DNA of 61,492 nucleotides from Acidobacteriota bacterium (GTDB taxonomy: Bacteria > Acidobacteriota > Polarisedimenticolia > J045). The stretch spans positions 1 through 61,492 of the forward strand of contig JAGOJY010000027.1 in NCBI GenBank assembly GCA_017994815.1. Reading direction: 5' to 3'. Shown here piece after piece: positions 16,121 through 25,034 of this stretch; within the stretch, counting starts at the first letter, position 1; each line of letters opens with the position of its first letter. The notes beneath the pieces were generated by a model that worked only from the letters and a program-made list of their open reading frames with translations, was not told where the DNA came from and did no database searches. The position numbers and the translations under genes are program-made.

Positions 16121-17002
16121 GTGGCGCTGCACGTCGGCATTTCGGGCTGGACCTACGCCGGGTGGCGCGGCGTGTTCTACCCCGCCGGTTTGCCGCACCG
16201 CCGCGAGCTGGAGTACGTGGCCCGGCGCTTCGACACGGTCGAGATCAACGGCACGTTCTACTCGATGCAGCGGCCGGAGAGTTTCCGCGCCTGGCGCGAG
16301 CAGACCCCGCCGGGGTTCACCTTCGCGGTGAAGGCCAGCCGCTTCATCACGCACATGCTGAAGCTGCGTCGCTGCCGCACCGCGCTGGCGAACTTCTTCG
16401 CCTCGGGCGTGCTGGCGTTGCAGGACAAGCTCGGTCCGCTGCTGTGGCAGCTCCCGGCGCAGGTGCGATTCCACGCCGACGTGATCGAGCAGTTCCTCGA
16501 GCTGCTGCCGCGGACCACGGCCGAAGCGGCGCGCCTCGCGCGCGAGCACGATGCCCGCGTGGAGAAGCGCTCGTTCCTCGGCCCGGTGCGCAACCGCCGC
16601 CTGCGCCACGCGTTCGAGGTGCGGCACGAGAGCTTCCTCTGCCGCGGGTTCCTCGGGCTCCTGCGGCGGCACCGCGCGGCCCTGGTCGTGGCGGACACCG
16701 CCGGCATCTGGCCCTACGCCGAAGACGTCACGGCCGACTTCGTCTACGTCAGGCTGCACGGGACGGGGCAGATCTACGCCGGCGGGTACGGCCCGGAAGC
16801 GATCGAGTGGTGGGCGCGGAGGATCGAGGCCTGGCGCGACGGCGGCGAGCCGGCCGGCGCCATCCGCGCCGGCGGACCGGCCCCGCGACGGACCTCGCGC
16901 GACGTGTACGTCTACTTCGATAACGACGCGAAGGTCCGCGCACCGTTCGACGCCCAGGCGCTGGCCGCACGGCTCGGGGCCCGGTCCGGCAGCGGAAGAT
17001 AA
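16121..17002 (+). CDS. DUF72 family protein (YecE-like)
   Basis: 293 residues. The N-terminus reads HVGISGWTYAGWRGVFYPAG, the family hallmark, followed by FDTVEINGTFYSMQ and FTFAVKASRFITHM. A C-terminal TIM-barrel segment has FVYVRLHGTGQIYAGGY and a final VYVYFDNDAKV. The GTG at 16121 is chosen because it starts exactly at the family N-terminus. A possible -10 TATGCT at 16109-16114 ends 6 bases before it, so this mRNA may also be leaderless. The gene is divergent from the glycoside hydrolase. The molecular function of DUF72 is not established. Confidence 0.85.
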   Translation: MALHVGISGWTYAGWRGVFYPAGLPHRRELEYVARRFDTVEINGTFYSMQRPESFRAWREQTPPGFTFAVKASRFITHMLKLRRCRTALANFFASGVLALQDKLGPLLWQLPAQVRFHADVIEQFLELLPRTTAEAARLAREHDARVEKRSFLGPVRNRRLRHAFEVRHESFLCRGFLGLLRRHRAALVVADTAGIWPYAEDVTADFVYVRLHGTGQIYAGGYGPEAIEWWARRIEAWRDGGEPAGAIRAGGPAPRRTSRDVYVYFDNDAKVRAPFDAQALAARLGARSGSGR

Positions 17003-17019
17003 CCAGCGCGCGGCTGCGG

Positions 17020-17046
17020 TTTACCGCCGCCCGGCCGCGCTATGCT
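17020..17046 (+). promoter_or_regulatory. Putative promoter of the Fe-SOD gene
   Basis: A -35-like TTTACC (17020-17025) and a -10 TATGCT (17041-17046) are separated by 15 bases. This would place the start of transcription about 30 bases before the SOD start codon. The short spacer makes this a moderate call. Confidence 0.4.
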
Positions 17047-17082
17047 GCGCCGGCCCGATCGCAACGCACATCGGAGGGACAG

Positions 17083-17661
17083 ATGAAACACGAATTGCCG
17101 CCGCTGCCGTACCCGCGCGCCGCCCTCGAGCCGTACATCTCGGCCGAGACCTTCGAATACCACTACGGCAAGCACCACCAGGCCTACGTGGACAACCTGA
17201 ACCGGCTGATCGCCGGGACGGCGTTCGAAGACGCCACCCTGGAGGAGATCGTCCGGAAGTCCGAGGGGCCGCTGTTCAACAACGCGGCGCAGGTGTGGAA
17301 CCACTCGTTCTACTGGCAGTGCCTGTGCCCGCCGGGCGGGCGCGTCCCCCCGGCCGGCCTGGTCGAGGCTTTCGAACGCGGCTTCGGCTCTCTGGACGAG
17401 TTCCGCCAGCGCTTCACGCAGGCCGCGGTCGGGCAGTTCGGGTCGGGCTGGGCCTGGCTCGTCAAGAAGCCGGACGGCAACCTCGCGATCACGACCACCG
17501 CGAACGCCGCGACGCCGCTGACCACCGCCGACCGGCCGCTCCTGACGTGCGATGTCTGGGAGCACGCCTACTACATCGACTACCGCAACGCGCGCCCGAA
17601 GTACGTCGAGAGCTACTGGAAGGTCGTCAACTGGGACTTCGTCGCGCGCAACCTCGGCTGA
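17083..17661 (+). CDS. sodB: Iron superoxide dismutase
   Basis: 192 residues, full length. Metal ligands are visible: His27, His74 (WNHSFYW), Asp157 and His161 (CDVWEHAYY). The second-sphere glutamine is in the Fe-type position (Gln70 in FNNAAQVWNH) and the iron-type [11 protein letters not shown] segment is present. It dismutates superoxide to peroxide and oxygen; no signal peptide, so cytosolic. A GGAGG ribosome binding site precedes the ATG. It sits just upstream of a second SOD of the other metal type, in a wider oxidative-stress cluster. Confidence 0.93.
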   Translation: MKHELPPLPYPRAALEPYISAETFEYHYGKHHQAYVDNLNRLIAGTAFEDATLEEIVRKSEGPLFNNAAQVWNHSFYWQCLCPPGGRVPPAGLVEAFERGFGSLDEFRQRFTQAAVGQFGSGWAWLVKKPDGNLAITTTANAATPLTTADRPLLTCDVWEHAYYIDYRNARPKYVESYWKVVNWDFVARNLG

Positions 17662-17680
17662 TCCCCCGGCGCGGCTGGTA

Positions 17681-17752
17681 CGGGCCGGCATAGCCGGCCC
17701 GCGACGGAATGCGATCCGTCGGGCGCCGGGCCGTCGGCGCCGATTGGCGCCC
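17681..17752. repeat. Three consecutive hairpins between the two SOD genes
   Basis: The first is a 9-base stem (CGGGCCGGC, 17681-17689; 17693-17701) with an ATA loop. The second has a 7-base stem (17702-17708; 17715-17721) and a 6-base loop. The third uses GGGCGCC (17721-17727) pairing with GGCGCCC (17746-17752), with an internal alternative partner GGCGCC at 17736. No T-run follows. Probably the transcription end or a 3' stabiliser of the first SOD mRNA. Confidence 0.5.
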
Positions 17753-17839
17753 GTTCACCTCCGCGGCTAACGTAGTCACTTCCCACGGCTAGCCACCCGA
17801 CTTATCAATTCGTAATGGCCCACGGAGGAGAGAAGACCG

Positions 17840-18451
17840 ATGGCGCATTCCGTTCCACCCCTCAAGTACGCCTTCGACGCGCTGGAGCCTCACATCGACG
17901 CGCGCACCATGGAGCTGCATCACGACAAGCACCACCAGGCTTACGTCGCCAACCTGAACACGGCCCTCGAGAAGCACCCGCAGCTCGCGAGCGGTGGCGT
18001 CGAGGACCTGCTGCGCGACCTCAACGCGGTCCCCGAGGACATCCGCACCGCGGTGCGCAACAACGGCGGCGGCCACTTCAATCACACGATCTTCTGGACG
18101 CTGATGAAGAAGGGCGGGGGCGGCGAGCCCACGGGGCCGATCGCCGATGCCATCAAGAGCACGTTCGGCAGCTTCGACGAGCTGAAGAAGAAGTTCAACG
18201 AGGCGGGCCTCAAGCAGTTCGGCAGCGGCTGGGCCTGGCTCGCGCTGGACAAGCAGAAGAAGCTCGTCGTGCTCAGCACGCCGAACCAGGACAACCCGAT
18301 CAGCCAAGGTCTGTACCCGATCCTCGGCAACGATGTCTGGGAGCACGCGTATTACCTGAAGTACCAGAACCGCCGCGGGGAGTACCTCAGCGCGTGGTGG
18401 AACGTCGTCTGCTGGGACACGATCAACGAGCGGTTCCAGGGCGCCCGCTGA
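17840..18451 (+). CDS. sodA: Manganese-type superoxide dismutase
   Basis: 203 residues with ligands His27, His82 ([12 protein letters not shown]), Asp165 and His169 ([11 protein letters not shown]). Gly78 and Gln150 (STPNQDNP) are the Mn/cambialistic second-sphere arrangement, in contrast to the preceding Fe-type enzyme. A strong GGAGGAGA ribosome binding site lies upstream of the ATG. No signal peptide. An iron-replaceable (cambialistic) enzyme remains possible. The last 100 bases are overlapped by the convergent rhodanese-fusion gene. Confidence 0.92.
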   Translation: MAHSVPPLKYAFDALEPHIDARTMELHHDKHHQAYVANLNTALEKHPQLASGGVEDLLRDLNAVPEDIRTAVRNNGGGHFNHTIFWTLMKKGGGGEPTGPIADAIKSTFGSFDELKKKFNEAGLKQFGSGWAWLALDKQKKLVVLSTPNQDNPISQGLYPILGNDVWEHAYYLKYQNRRGEYLSAWWNVVCWDTINERFQGAR

Positions 18452-19863
18452 GAGATCCAGGAGCGCGACCGGGGCGGCCTGCGGGCCGCCAGCGCCGTCA
18501 GGGTTCGGACCCCCGTGTCGACGGAGACGGAGATCGCCCCGCGGAAGTCGCCCTCGGCGTAGCCGGTCGCCTGGTCGGCCGGGTAGCGCCGGGCCAGCGT
18601 CTGCCGCACTTCGGGGTCGATCCGGGCCGGATCGCCGTGGCATTCCAGGCACAGCGCGCCGGCGAAGATCGGCCGCAGAAGGCGCAGCTTGCCCCCGGTC
18701 CGCTCCACGATCTCCCCGGGTTTCTCGCCGGACTCGTGGCGCGCCTTGAACGCCGCGAGTTGCGCGTTCTCCCACTCGTCCGGCGCATTCGCCGGGTTGC
18801 GCGCGCGCAGCGTCGTCCGGCGTATCACGAGCCCGTCCCGCGAGTGCTGCCGCGCGATCCGCGGCGCGATCTCGGCGCAGACGCCGATCGCGTGCGCCGG
18901 GCCGCCGTCCTGCAGCTCGTCGAGGAGGCGGGCCATGAGCTCGCCGCCGAGCGCGTCGGCGGCGCGACGGGCGCGCAGCAGCGGGTCGTCGCTGCCGGTG
19001 GCGACCGGCGCGTCCGGGTGCGCGGTCCACTCGAGCCACGAGCCGTCGAAAAGGCGCGTTTCGGCATGGCCGAGCACGTGCCGGAGCACGTAGTACACGG
19101 ACGACGCCATGTGCCCGCTGTTGCAGTACACGATCGCGGGCCGTCCGGCCCTGACGCCGAGGGTGCGGTACTCGGCCCGCAGCTGGTCGGCCGGCCGGAA
19201 CGAGCCGGCGTTCGGCTGATCCGGCGGCACGAAATCCTCGCTGTACGGTCGCGAGACCGCACCCGGGATGTGGCCCTTCTCGTACTGCTCCTTCGGCCGC
19301 GAGTCGAGCAGCACCGCCTCCCCGGACGCGACCGCGCGCCGGACGTCTTCGAGGTTCGCCAGGAAACCCGGCTCGAGGTCCAGCTGCGGGCTCGTGGCCT
19401 CCGGGCGTGGCCGCTCGACGGTGGTCGGTCGCTCCTGTTGACGCCAGCGCGCGAGCCCGCCGTCGAGCACGGCCGCGCCGGGGACGCCGGCCGCCCGCAG
19501 GACCATCGCCAGGTACGTCGCGTCGTAATCGCCGCCGGCGCCGTACGCCACGACCGTGCTGTCGGGCCGGATGCCGAGCCGGCCGAACACGACGGCGAGG
19601 AGGTCGGCGGGGAACAGCTCGCCGGGCACGCCGCGGCTCATCGAGCGCAGGTTGTCCACCTGCAGCGACTGCGCGCCCGGCAGGTGGCCGGCGAGGTAGT
19701 CCCGGGTCGGCCGCGCATCGACAACGATCAGTCCGGGGCCGGCGAGCCTCCCGCCCAGCCACTCGGCCGACACGACCGGCGGGACGTCCGCCGAAGGCAC
19801 GGCAACAGCCAGCGCCACGAGCGCCGTCAAGAGACCGGCGCCAGCGAGGATCGCGGTGCGCAT
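18352..19863 (-). CDS. Exported tandem-rhodanese sulfurtransferase fused to a DUF3365 (Tll0287-like) heme-binding domain
   Basis: 503 residues, ATG at 19863 behind GGAGGAAT. The leader (about 1-25) suggests periplasmic location. Rhodanese domain 1 (about 30-143) lacks the catalytic cysteine (AYGAGG). Domain 2 (about 168-287) has it at Cys247 in [14 protein letters not shown]3365 domain follows (about 295-448), with the c-type heme attachment motif CLECH at 405-409. The domain order is inactive rhodanese, active rhodanese, heme PAS-like sensor. The last 50 or so residues are basic, unlike DUF3365, and 33 of them are read antisense to the SOD gene, so the natural stop may have been lost. The DUF3501/Fe-S/rubrerythrin operon follows directly upstream on the same strand. 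It may sense or transfer sulfane sulfur. Confidence 0.82.
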   Translation of the reverse strand: MRTAILAGAGLLTALVALAVAVPSADVPPVVSAEWLGGRLAGPGLIVVDARPTRDYLAGHLPGAQSLQVDNLRSMSRGVPGELFPADLLAVVFGRLGIRPDSTVVAYGAGGDYDATYLAMVLRAAGVPGAAVLDGGLARWRQQERPTTVERPRPEATSPQLDLEPGFLANLEDVRRAVASGEAVLLDSRPKEQYEKGHIPGAVSRPYSEDFVPPDQPNAGSFRPADQLRAEYRTLGVRAGRPAIVYCNSGHMASSVYYVLRHVLGHAETRLFDGSWLEWTAHPDAPVATGSDDPLLRARRAADALGGELMARLLDELQDGGPAHAIGVCAEIAPRIARQHSRDGLVIRRTTLRARNPANAPDEWENAQLAAFKARHESGEKPGEIVERTGGKLRLLRPIFAGALCLECHGDPARIDPEVRQTLARRYPADQATGYAEGDFRGAISVSVDTGVRTLTALAARRPPRSRSWISQRAPWNRSLIVSQQTTFHHALRYSPRRFWYFR

Positions 19864-19874
19864 CGATTCCTCCG

Positions 19875-20456
19875 TCAGTCGGGGTCGGACATGATCTCGC
19901 GGCGCGTCGCCTCGCCGAGGACGGCCTGCGCGCGCAGCGCGGGATGATCGATGACGATCCGCACGACCGTCCCGTCGGCCTTGAGCAGGGCGCGCTGCCG
20001 GTCGCTCAGCAGCCACTTCACGTACTGCACGGACGAGATCCGCTCGCGCGAGATCTGGCGCTCGTCGAACACCGCGGCAACCGGTTCGGCATCGCCGATG
20101 GCGAGCCACAGGTGCCGTTCGATGCCCACCAGCTCGCGCAGCCGGCGGTCCCGTTCCCCGGGAGTCGGGTACTCGAACATGATCGTCGCCGACAGCTCGC
20201 CCGCGCGCGGGATCAGCGGGTTGTAGGCTTCCAGCTCGGCTTCGACCGCGCCGGGCCGCTCCCAGCTGTCCTCCGCGCGCAGCATTTCCTGGATCTGGTA
20301 GCGCATCGTCTCGTGGTCCTCGAAGTGGACGCTGACGCTGTCGCCCAGCTCCAGCCGGCGGCGCGCCTTGCGCGCCATGATCCGCCGGCGGAAGTCAACG
20401 CGCGCGGCCTCGTACTCCGCCTTGCCCAGGATGTCCGCGCGCTCGAGCGGCTTCAC
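19875..20456 (-). CDS. DUF3501 family protein
   Basis: 193 residues beginning at GTG 20456, which overlaps the stop of the Fe-S gene (GTGA). Family landmarks include KPLERADIL at the start, a basic R-x-R-R-I-M-A-R-K segment, VSVHFEDHETMRYQIQEML, and near the end SSVQYVKWLL followed by D-H-P-x-L. DUF3501 genes are typically found beside rubrerythrin and a GlpC-like Fe-S protein, as here, but no activity is established. The ATG of the rhodanese-DUF3365 gene comes 11 bases after its stop, so all may be one transcript. No membrane segment or signal peptide. Confidence 0.85.
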   Translation of the reverse strand: MKPLERADILGKAEYEAARVDFRRRIMARKARRRLELGDSVSVHFEDHETMRYQIQEMLRAEDSWERPGAVEAELEAYNPLIPRAGELSATIMFEYPTPGERDRRLRELVGIERHLWLAIGDAEPVAAVFDERQISRERISSVQYVKWLLSDRQRALLKADGTVVRIVIDHPALRAQAVLGEATRREIMSDPD

Positions 20457-21829
20457 TTGCGATCGCTCCCGGCCGCCGCCGGTTCGCCGACCTTCTGCGG
20501 GAATCCGTCCTCGCGGTAGGCGCGCTCGAGCACCTCGATCGGGTGCAGCACCGTTCGCCCGCAGGCCTGCTCGAACTGGATCGACGCCAGAGGGCAGTCG
20601 GACGTCCAGAGCTGCGCCCCGGCCTCGGCCATGCCCTCGAACGCCTTGCGGCCGATGTCGAGCGATTTCTCGAACCACTCGACCTTCATGGCCCAGGTCC
20701 CGTCGTGTCCGCAGCACTCCGCCACGAGCTTCGGCTGCGTGCCGGGGATCATCCGCATCAGGTCGCGGCTGCGGAAACCGACCTTCTGCATCCGCAGGTG
20801 ACACGGCGCGTGGTACGCCACCGGCCCGCCGGGCGTGCTGCGGAAGTCGGTCTTGAACAGCCCCTCGCTCCGCAACTCGTACAGGTACTCGCCGAAATCG
20901 CGCGTCGCGGCGGCGACCTTCTTCGCCGCCTCGTGCAGCGCCGGGTCGGCCGGGTCGTCCAGCAGTTCCGGGTACTCCTGCTTCATCATCAAGGAGCACG
21001 TCGGGTCGATGACCGCGATGCGGTGACCCTGCTCGACCAACGGCGCCAAGACGCGCACGTTGCGCTCGGCCTTGCGCTTGGCTAGCGCGATGTCGCCGCC
21101 GTCGAGCGCCGGCATCCCGCAGCAGTTCAGTTCGGGGCAGCTCACGCGGCAGTCGTTGTGCTGCAGCACGGAGAACGCGGCGCGCCCCACGGCGGGCTTG
21201 TTGTAGTTGACGAAGCAGGTCGCGAAGAGGACGACGGGGTGGCGACCGTCGACCGGCGCCTGCCGCGCGGCCCACTCGGCGAAGGTCGGGCTCTCGAACG
21301 CCGGAAGCTGCTTGCGGCGGTGGATCCCGCCGAGCTTCTCCATCAGCACGCGGTTGAGGCGGGAGCGGTTGGCCCAGTTCGCCAGCGCCGGGAAGCGCGT
21401 CGCCACGCGGCCGAGCCGGTCGGGATCGCCGAGCAGGCGCTCGCGCAACGGAACGCCCTCCGCGCGCCGGCGGATCGCCTTGGCCCGCAGCATCAGCCGC
21501 GGGAAGTCGAGCCGGAAGGCGTGGCCCTCGGCGTCCGTGTACGGGCACTGCGTGTAGCAGAGCTTGCACTGGAAGCACTCGTCCACGACCTGCCGCCGCA
21601 CTGCGGCCGGAAGCCGGCGGACGTCGCCGTGCTCGTCCACCGCCTTGAACAGAGTGGGAAACGACGGGCAGTACTTGAAGCACATCCGGCAGCCGTGGCA
21701 CAGCTCGAACGCGCGCAGGATCTCCTTGTCGAGCGCCGCGGCGTCCCAGTAGAGCGGCTCGTTCGGGTTGTAAGACAGACCATCGGTCGGGGCGTAGCGG
21801 ATGTCGGGCAGATCCTGCTCGCCGTGCAT
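20453..21829 (-). CDS. GlpC/HdrD-like iron-sulfur protein with CCG domains
   Basis: 458 residues. Two ferredoxin-type [4Fe-4S] motifs are complete: C44-x2-C47-x2-C50-x3-C54 and C85-x2-C88-x2-C91-x3-CP. The C-terminal half has two cysteine-rich CCG modules (CPELNCCG and ECCGHDGTW), as in heterodisulfide reductase D and GlpC. No flavin domain or membrane segment is present, so it should act as an electron carrier or heterodisulfide-type reductase partner. It sits between rubrerythrin and DUF3501. In this conserved trio it probably supplies electrons for peroxide reduction. The name glpC is avoided because no glycerol-3-phosphate dehydrogenase genes are nearby. Confidence 0.85.
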   Translation of the reverse strand: MHGEQDLPDIRYAPTDGLSYNPNEPLYWDAAALDKEILRAFELCHGCRMCFKYCPSFPTLFKAVDEHGDVRRLPAAVRRQVVDECFQCKLCYTQCPYTDAEGHAFRLDFPRLMLRAKAIRRRAEGVPLRERLLGDPDRLGRVATRFPALANWANRSRLNRVLMEKLGGIHRRKQLPAFESPTFAEWAARQAPVDGRHPVVLFATCFVNYNKPAVGRAAFSVLQHNDCRVSCPELNCCGMPALDGGDIALAKRKAERNVRVLAPLVEQGHRIAVIDPTCSLMMKQEYPELLDDPADPALHEAAKKVAAATRDFGEYLYELRSEGLFKTDFRSTPGGPVAYHAPCHLRMQKVGFRSRDLMRMIPGTQPKLVAECCGHDGTWAMKVEWFEKSLDIGRKAFEGMAEAGAQLWTSDCPLASIQFEQACGRTVLHPIEVLERAYREDGFPQKVGEPAAAGSDRK

Positions 21830-21911
21830 GCGATCCTCGCGCGACGGGCCGGCGCACCGCCGCCGCGCCGGTGGGCGCGGGGGCGGCGGCGCCGTCCCGG
21901 CCTGTTGACGA

Positions 21912-22328
21912 TCAGAGGGTGTCGAGGGCCTTCTGGAACTTGCCGGCGTGGGAACGCTCGGCGCGGGCCAGGGTCTCGAACCAGTCGGCGATCTCGGCGA
22001 AGCCTTCCTCGCGCGCGATGCGGGCCATGCCCGGGTACATGTCGGTGTACTCGTGCGTCTCGCCCGCGACGGCGGAGGCCAGCATCTGGTTCACGTCGGT
22101 GAACGGCATGTCGGTCGCGGGGTCGCCGACCTTGCGCATGTACTCGAGGTGCCCGTGCGCGTGGCCGGTCTCGCCCTCCGCGGTGTCGCGGAACAGCCCC
22201 GCCACCTCGGGATAACCCTCGATGTCGGCGTGCTTGGCGAAGTACAAGTAGCGGCGATTGGCCTGCGATTCGCCGGCGAACGCGGCCTTGAGGTTCTCGT
22301 GCGTGCGTGTCCCCTTGAGGTCGGGCAT
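21912..22328 (-). CDS. Rubrerythrin-family di-iron protein (no rubredoxin domain)
   Basis: 138 residues with an ATG behind a strong GGAGG. The four-helix ferritin-like domain carries the two E-x-x-H motifs (ETGH at about 53-56; AERSH near residue 125) and the helix-1 [15 protein letters not shown] signature. The C-terminal rubredoxin module of classical rubrerythrin is missing, so an external electron donor is needed; the adjacent Fe-S protein is the obvious candidate. It reduces hydrogen peroxide in the cytosol. An imperfect GC hairpin (stem 7, 21849-21871) lies between this gene and the Fe-S gene and may tune relative expression. Confidence 0.92.
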   Translation of the reverse strand: MPDLKGTRTHENLKAAFAGESQANRRYLYFAKHADIEGYPEVAGLFRDTAEGETGHAHGHLEYMRKVGDPATDMPFTDVNQMLASAVAGETHEYTDMYPGMARIAREEGFAEIADWFETLARAERSHAGKFQKALDTL

Positions 22329-22378
22329 CGGTGATCCTCCGTAGGTTTGTTGGTAATTTGTGCCAGCCGAGAAGCGTT

Positions 22379-22406
22379 ATTGTGGCGTCGGGCGCGCCGC
22401 TGTCAA
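22379..22406 (-). promoter_or_regulatory. Promoter of the rubrerythrin / Fe-S / DUF3501 operon
   Basis: On the minus strand a consensus -35 TTGACA (22406-22401), a 16-base spacer and -10 CACAAT (22384-22379). It lies about 50 bases upstream of the rubrerythrin ATG. No Fur, PerR or OxyR site was recognised with confidence. Confidence 0.6.
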
Positions 22407-22535
22407 CTCTGCCACAGAGTCCGTTCACCGCGGCCGTCTCTAAGAGATCTGCCCGGATCGTTTAGTCGTGACAGGCGATCCTGTCCCTGGAGCTAAGATG
22501 TTCGCGCCCGAACGTTTGCCGGCTCTGGAGGGTGC

Positions 22536-23609
22536 TTGTCCAAGAGATCCGCGCGATCCAGGAGGGCGGGCCTGAAGGCGGGGCTCCCGCCGGGGACGCC
22601 CGTCTACACCGGGCAGGCGCCCGAGCGCGACCCGGTGATCTCGGCGCTGGAAATCCGGCCCGACGACCTGGTCGAGCACGCGCACCTGTCGCCGGCCCGC
22701 TGCCGCGAGTTCGTCCGCCCCGGCGCCCTGACGTGGATCATCGTCGACGGCTTGCACCGTCCGGAGAAGATCCAGCAGCTCGGCGAGTGCTTCGGCCTGC
22801 ACCCGCTGGTGATCGAGGACATCCTCAACGTCGCCCAGCGCCCGAAAGTCGAGGACTACGGCGAGTACCTGTTCCTCGTCGCGCGCAAGCTCACGCTGGA
22901 CGAGGCCAGCGGTCGCGTGGTCTCCGAGCAGGTCAGCCTCGTGCTCGGCCACGACTACGTCATCTCGTTCCACGAAACGCACCCGGTGCTGCTCGACGGC
23001 CTGCGCGAGCGCTTCCGCGCCGCGCAGGCGCAGGTGCGCACCAAGGGCTCGGATTACCTCGCGTACCGCGTGCTCGACACGATCGTCGACAACTACTTCC
23101 TGATCGCCGACCAGCTCTCGGACTCGGTTCAGCAGCTCGAGGACGAGATCCTCAACCATCCCGCGCGCGAGGCGATGGCCGCGCTCTTGGGCGTGCGGAC
23201 CTCGCTGATCGAGCTGCGCCGCGCCGTGTGGCCGCTGCGGGAGGTCGTCGGCTGGCTCGAGAAGGGCGGGTCCGACCTGATCGATGCCGCGGAGCGGCCC
23301 TACTTCCGCGACCTCTACGACCACGCGGTCCAGATCATGGACGTCGTCGAGAACCAGCGCGACCTCGTGGCCAGCGTGCACGACCTGTACCTCAACAGCG
23401 TGAGCCTGCGCCTGAACGAGGTGATGAAGGTCCTGACCGTGATCGCGACGATCTTCATGCCGCTGACGTTCATCGTCGGCGTGTACGGCATGAACTTCGA
23501 GCACATGCCGGAGCTGGGCTGGAAATACGGCTACGCGGTCGTGTGGGGCGTGATCCTGATGATCGCGGCCCTGATGCTGGTCTGGTTCCGCCGCAAGCGC
23601 TGGATCTGA
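22536..23609 (+). CDS. corA: CorA-family magnesium/cobalt transporter
   Basis: 357 residues. A large cytoplasmic N-terminal domain includes DIL-N-V-x-QRPKVEDYGEYLFLV. A long stalk helix follows, and the two C-terminal transmembrane helices carry the selectivity loop YGMNFEHMPE, the diagnostic GMN motif of the family. It forms a homopentameric divalent-cation channel in the inner membrane. The start is TTG at 22536, placed 5 bases after GGAGGG; no ATG or GTG fits. It is divergent from the rubrerythrin operon and separated from the efflux operon by about 60 bases. Confidence 0.92.
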   Translation: MSKRSARSRRAGLKAGLPPGTPVYTGQAPERDPVISALEIRPDDLVEHAHLSPARCREFVRPGALTWIIVDGLHRPEKIQQLGECFGLHPLVIEDILNVAQRPKVEDYGEYLFLVARKLTLDEASGRVVSEQVSLVLGHDYVISFHETHPVLLDGLRERFRAAQAQVRTKGSDYLAYRVLDTIVDNYFLIADQLSDSVQQLEDEILNHPAREAMAALLGVRTSLIELRRAVWPLREVVGWLEKGGSDLIDAAERPYFRDLYDHAVQIMDVVENQRDLVASVHDLYLNSVSLRLNEVMKVLTVIATIFMPLTFIVGVYGMNFEHMPELGWKYGYAVVWGVILMIAALMLVWFRRKRWI

Positions 23610-23672
23610 GCGCCGCGGCCGCTGTAACCCCGGACCGGCCGCCGCATCTCTTGCTGCGAGGTGGAGGCGGAA

Positions 23673-25034
23673 ATGACGACGATCCCGGCCCGGCTCGGGG
23701 CCGCGCTGCTGCTCTTGCTCGTGGCCGCCGCGCCGGCCGCGGCCCAGCCGACCCTGACGCTGGAGCGCGCGATCGAGATCGCGCTGGCGAACAACCCCGG
23801 AATCGGCGTCGCCGACGCTGCCGTCGAGGTCGCCGCCGCCGGCGTGCAGGAGGCGGCGGCCCAGCGCTGGCCGCGGGCCCAGGTCGAGGAGACCTTCTTC
23901 CGGACGACGAACCCGGTCTTCGTCTTCGGCAACCTGCTCGGCCAGGAAGCTTTCGGCCCGCAGCACTTCGACCCGGCATTCCTGAACCAGCCGCCGGAGC
24001 TGAACAACTGGAACAGCCGGCTTTCGGTGACGCAGCCGCTGTGGACCGGGGGCCGGATCGCGCGCGGGCTCGCGGCGGCGCGGCAGGCCGGGGTCGCGGC
24101 CGAGGCGGACCGCGAGCGCAGCCGCGAGCGCGTGATCCACGACGTGATCGGCGCCTACACGGGTGCGGTGCTCGCGGCCAGCCAGCTCGACGTCGCGCGC
24201 GAGGCGCTGGAGACCGCGCGCGCGCACACGAAGCTCGTCAGCGACCTGCGGCAGGCCGAGTTGGTGGTTCAGTCGGACGTGCTCCAGGCGCAGGTGCGCG
24301 AGAGCGAGATGGACGAGACGGTGATCCGGGCCGAGAGCGGCCTGGCCATCGCCCGCGCCGCGCTGAACGCGGCGCTGGGACGCGACCTCGACGAGCCCTA
24401 CGAGTTGCCGCGGGACGTCGCGGTGGAACTGCCGGCGGAGCCGGACCTCGAGCGGCTCACCGGTCAGGCCCTGCAGCAGCGCTCCGACCTGCGCGCGGCC
24501 GGCGCGCGCGAGCGGGCGGCGGCCGAGATGGTCCGCGTCGCGCGCGGCTCGTACCTGCCCGAGGTCGGCGCGAGCGGGATGTACGAGGCCAACGCCGAGG
24601 ACTTCATCGGCGCCGACGGGAGCAACTGGTCGGTCGCGGTGGCGGCCCGCTGGACCCTGTTCGACGCCTCCGCGACACGCGCGCGGGTGCGGCGCGCCGT
24701 CGCCGAAGAGCGGCAGGCCGAGCGGATGCGCAGCGGGCTGGAGCTGCAGGCCGGGCTCGAGGTCCGGCAGGCGTACCACGAGTTGCGCGCCGCGCGCGAG
24801 CGCGTGGCGCGCGCGCACCGCGCCGCGGAGTTGGCGCGCGAAGGGCTGCGGATCGTCGAGGACCGCTACCGCGAGGGCCTGACCACGCTGGTCGAGCTGC
24901 TCGCCGCGCAGACGGCGCTCAGCGAATCGCGCATGCGGGAGGTCGCGGCGCGGCGCGATGTCCTGCTGGCCGACGCCGCGCTCAAGCTGGCGGTCGGCTC
25001 GTTGACCGCCGACATGGCAGGAGCCGGACGATGA
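23673..25034 (+). CDS. TolC-family outer membrane efflux protein
   Basis: 453 residues. A signal peptide (about 1-26) ends APAAAQ. Two homologous OEP repeats follow, with ALANNPG early and long coiled-coil stretches; the second repeat includes VRQAYHELRAARERVARA and a late R-Y-R-E-G-L-T-T-L-V-E-L-L-A-A-Q motif. It forms the trimeric outer-membrane channel of a tripartite pump. ATG 23673 is chosen over a GTG four codons upstream because the GGAGG lies between them. It is the first gene of a four-gene operon; its stop overlaps the adaptor start (ATGA). Confidence 0.92.
   Translation: MTTIPARLGAALLLLLVAAAPAAAQPTLTLERAIEIALANNPGIGVADAAVEVAAAGVQEAAAQRWPRAQVEETFFRTTNPVFVFGNLLGQEAFGPQHFDPAFLNQPPELNNWNSRLSVTQPLWTGGRIARGLAAARQAGVAAEADRERSRERVIHDVIGAYTGAVLAASQLDVAREALETARAHTKLVSDLRQAELVVQSDVLQAQVRESEMDETVIRAESGLAIARAALNAALGRDLDEPYELPRDVAVELPAEPDLERLTGQALQQRSDLRAAGARERAAAEMVRVARGSYLPEVGASGMYEANAEDFIGADGSNWSVAVAARWTLFDASATRARVRRAVAEERQAERMRSGLELQAGLEVRQAYHELRAARERVARAHRAAELAREGLRIVEDRYREGLTTLVELLAAQTALSESRMREVAARRDVLLADAALKLAVGSLTADMAGAGR

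Noticed and set aside
22440..24818. A 792-codon minus-strand frame opposite corA and the TolC gene
   Set aside because: Both plus-strand genes show full family motifs. The antisense product is low-complexity with His/Arg/Asp runs.
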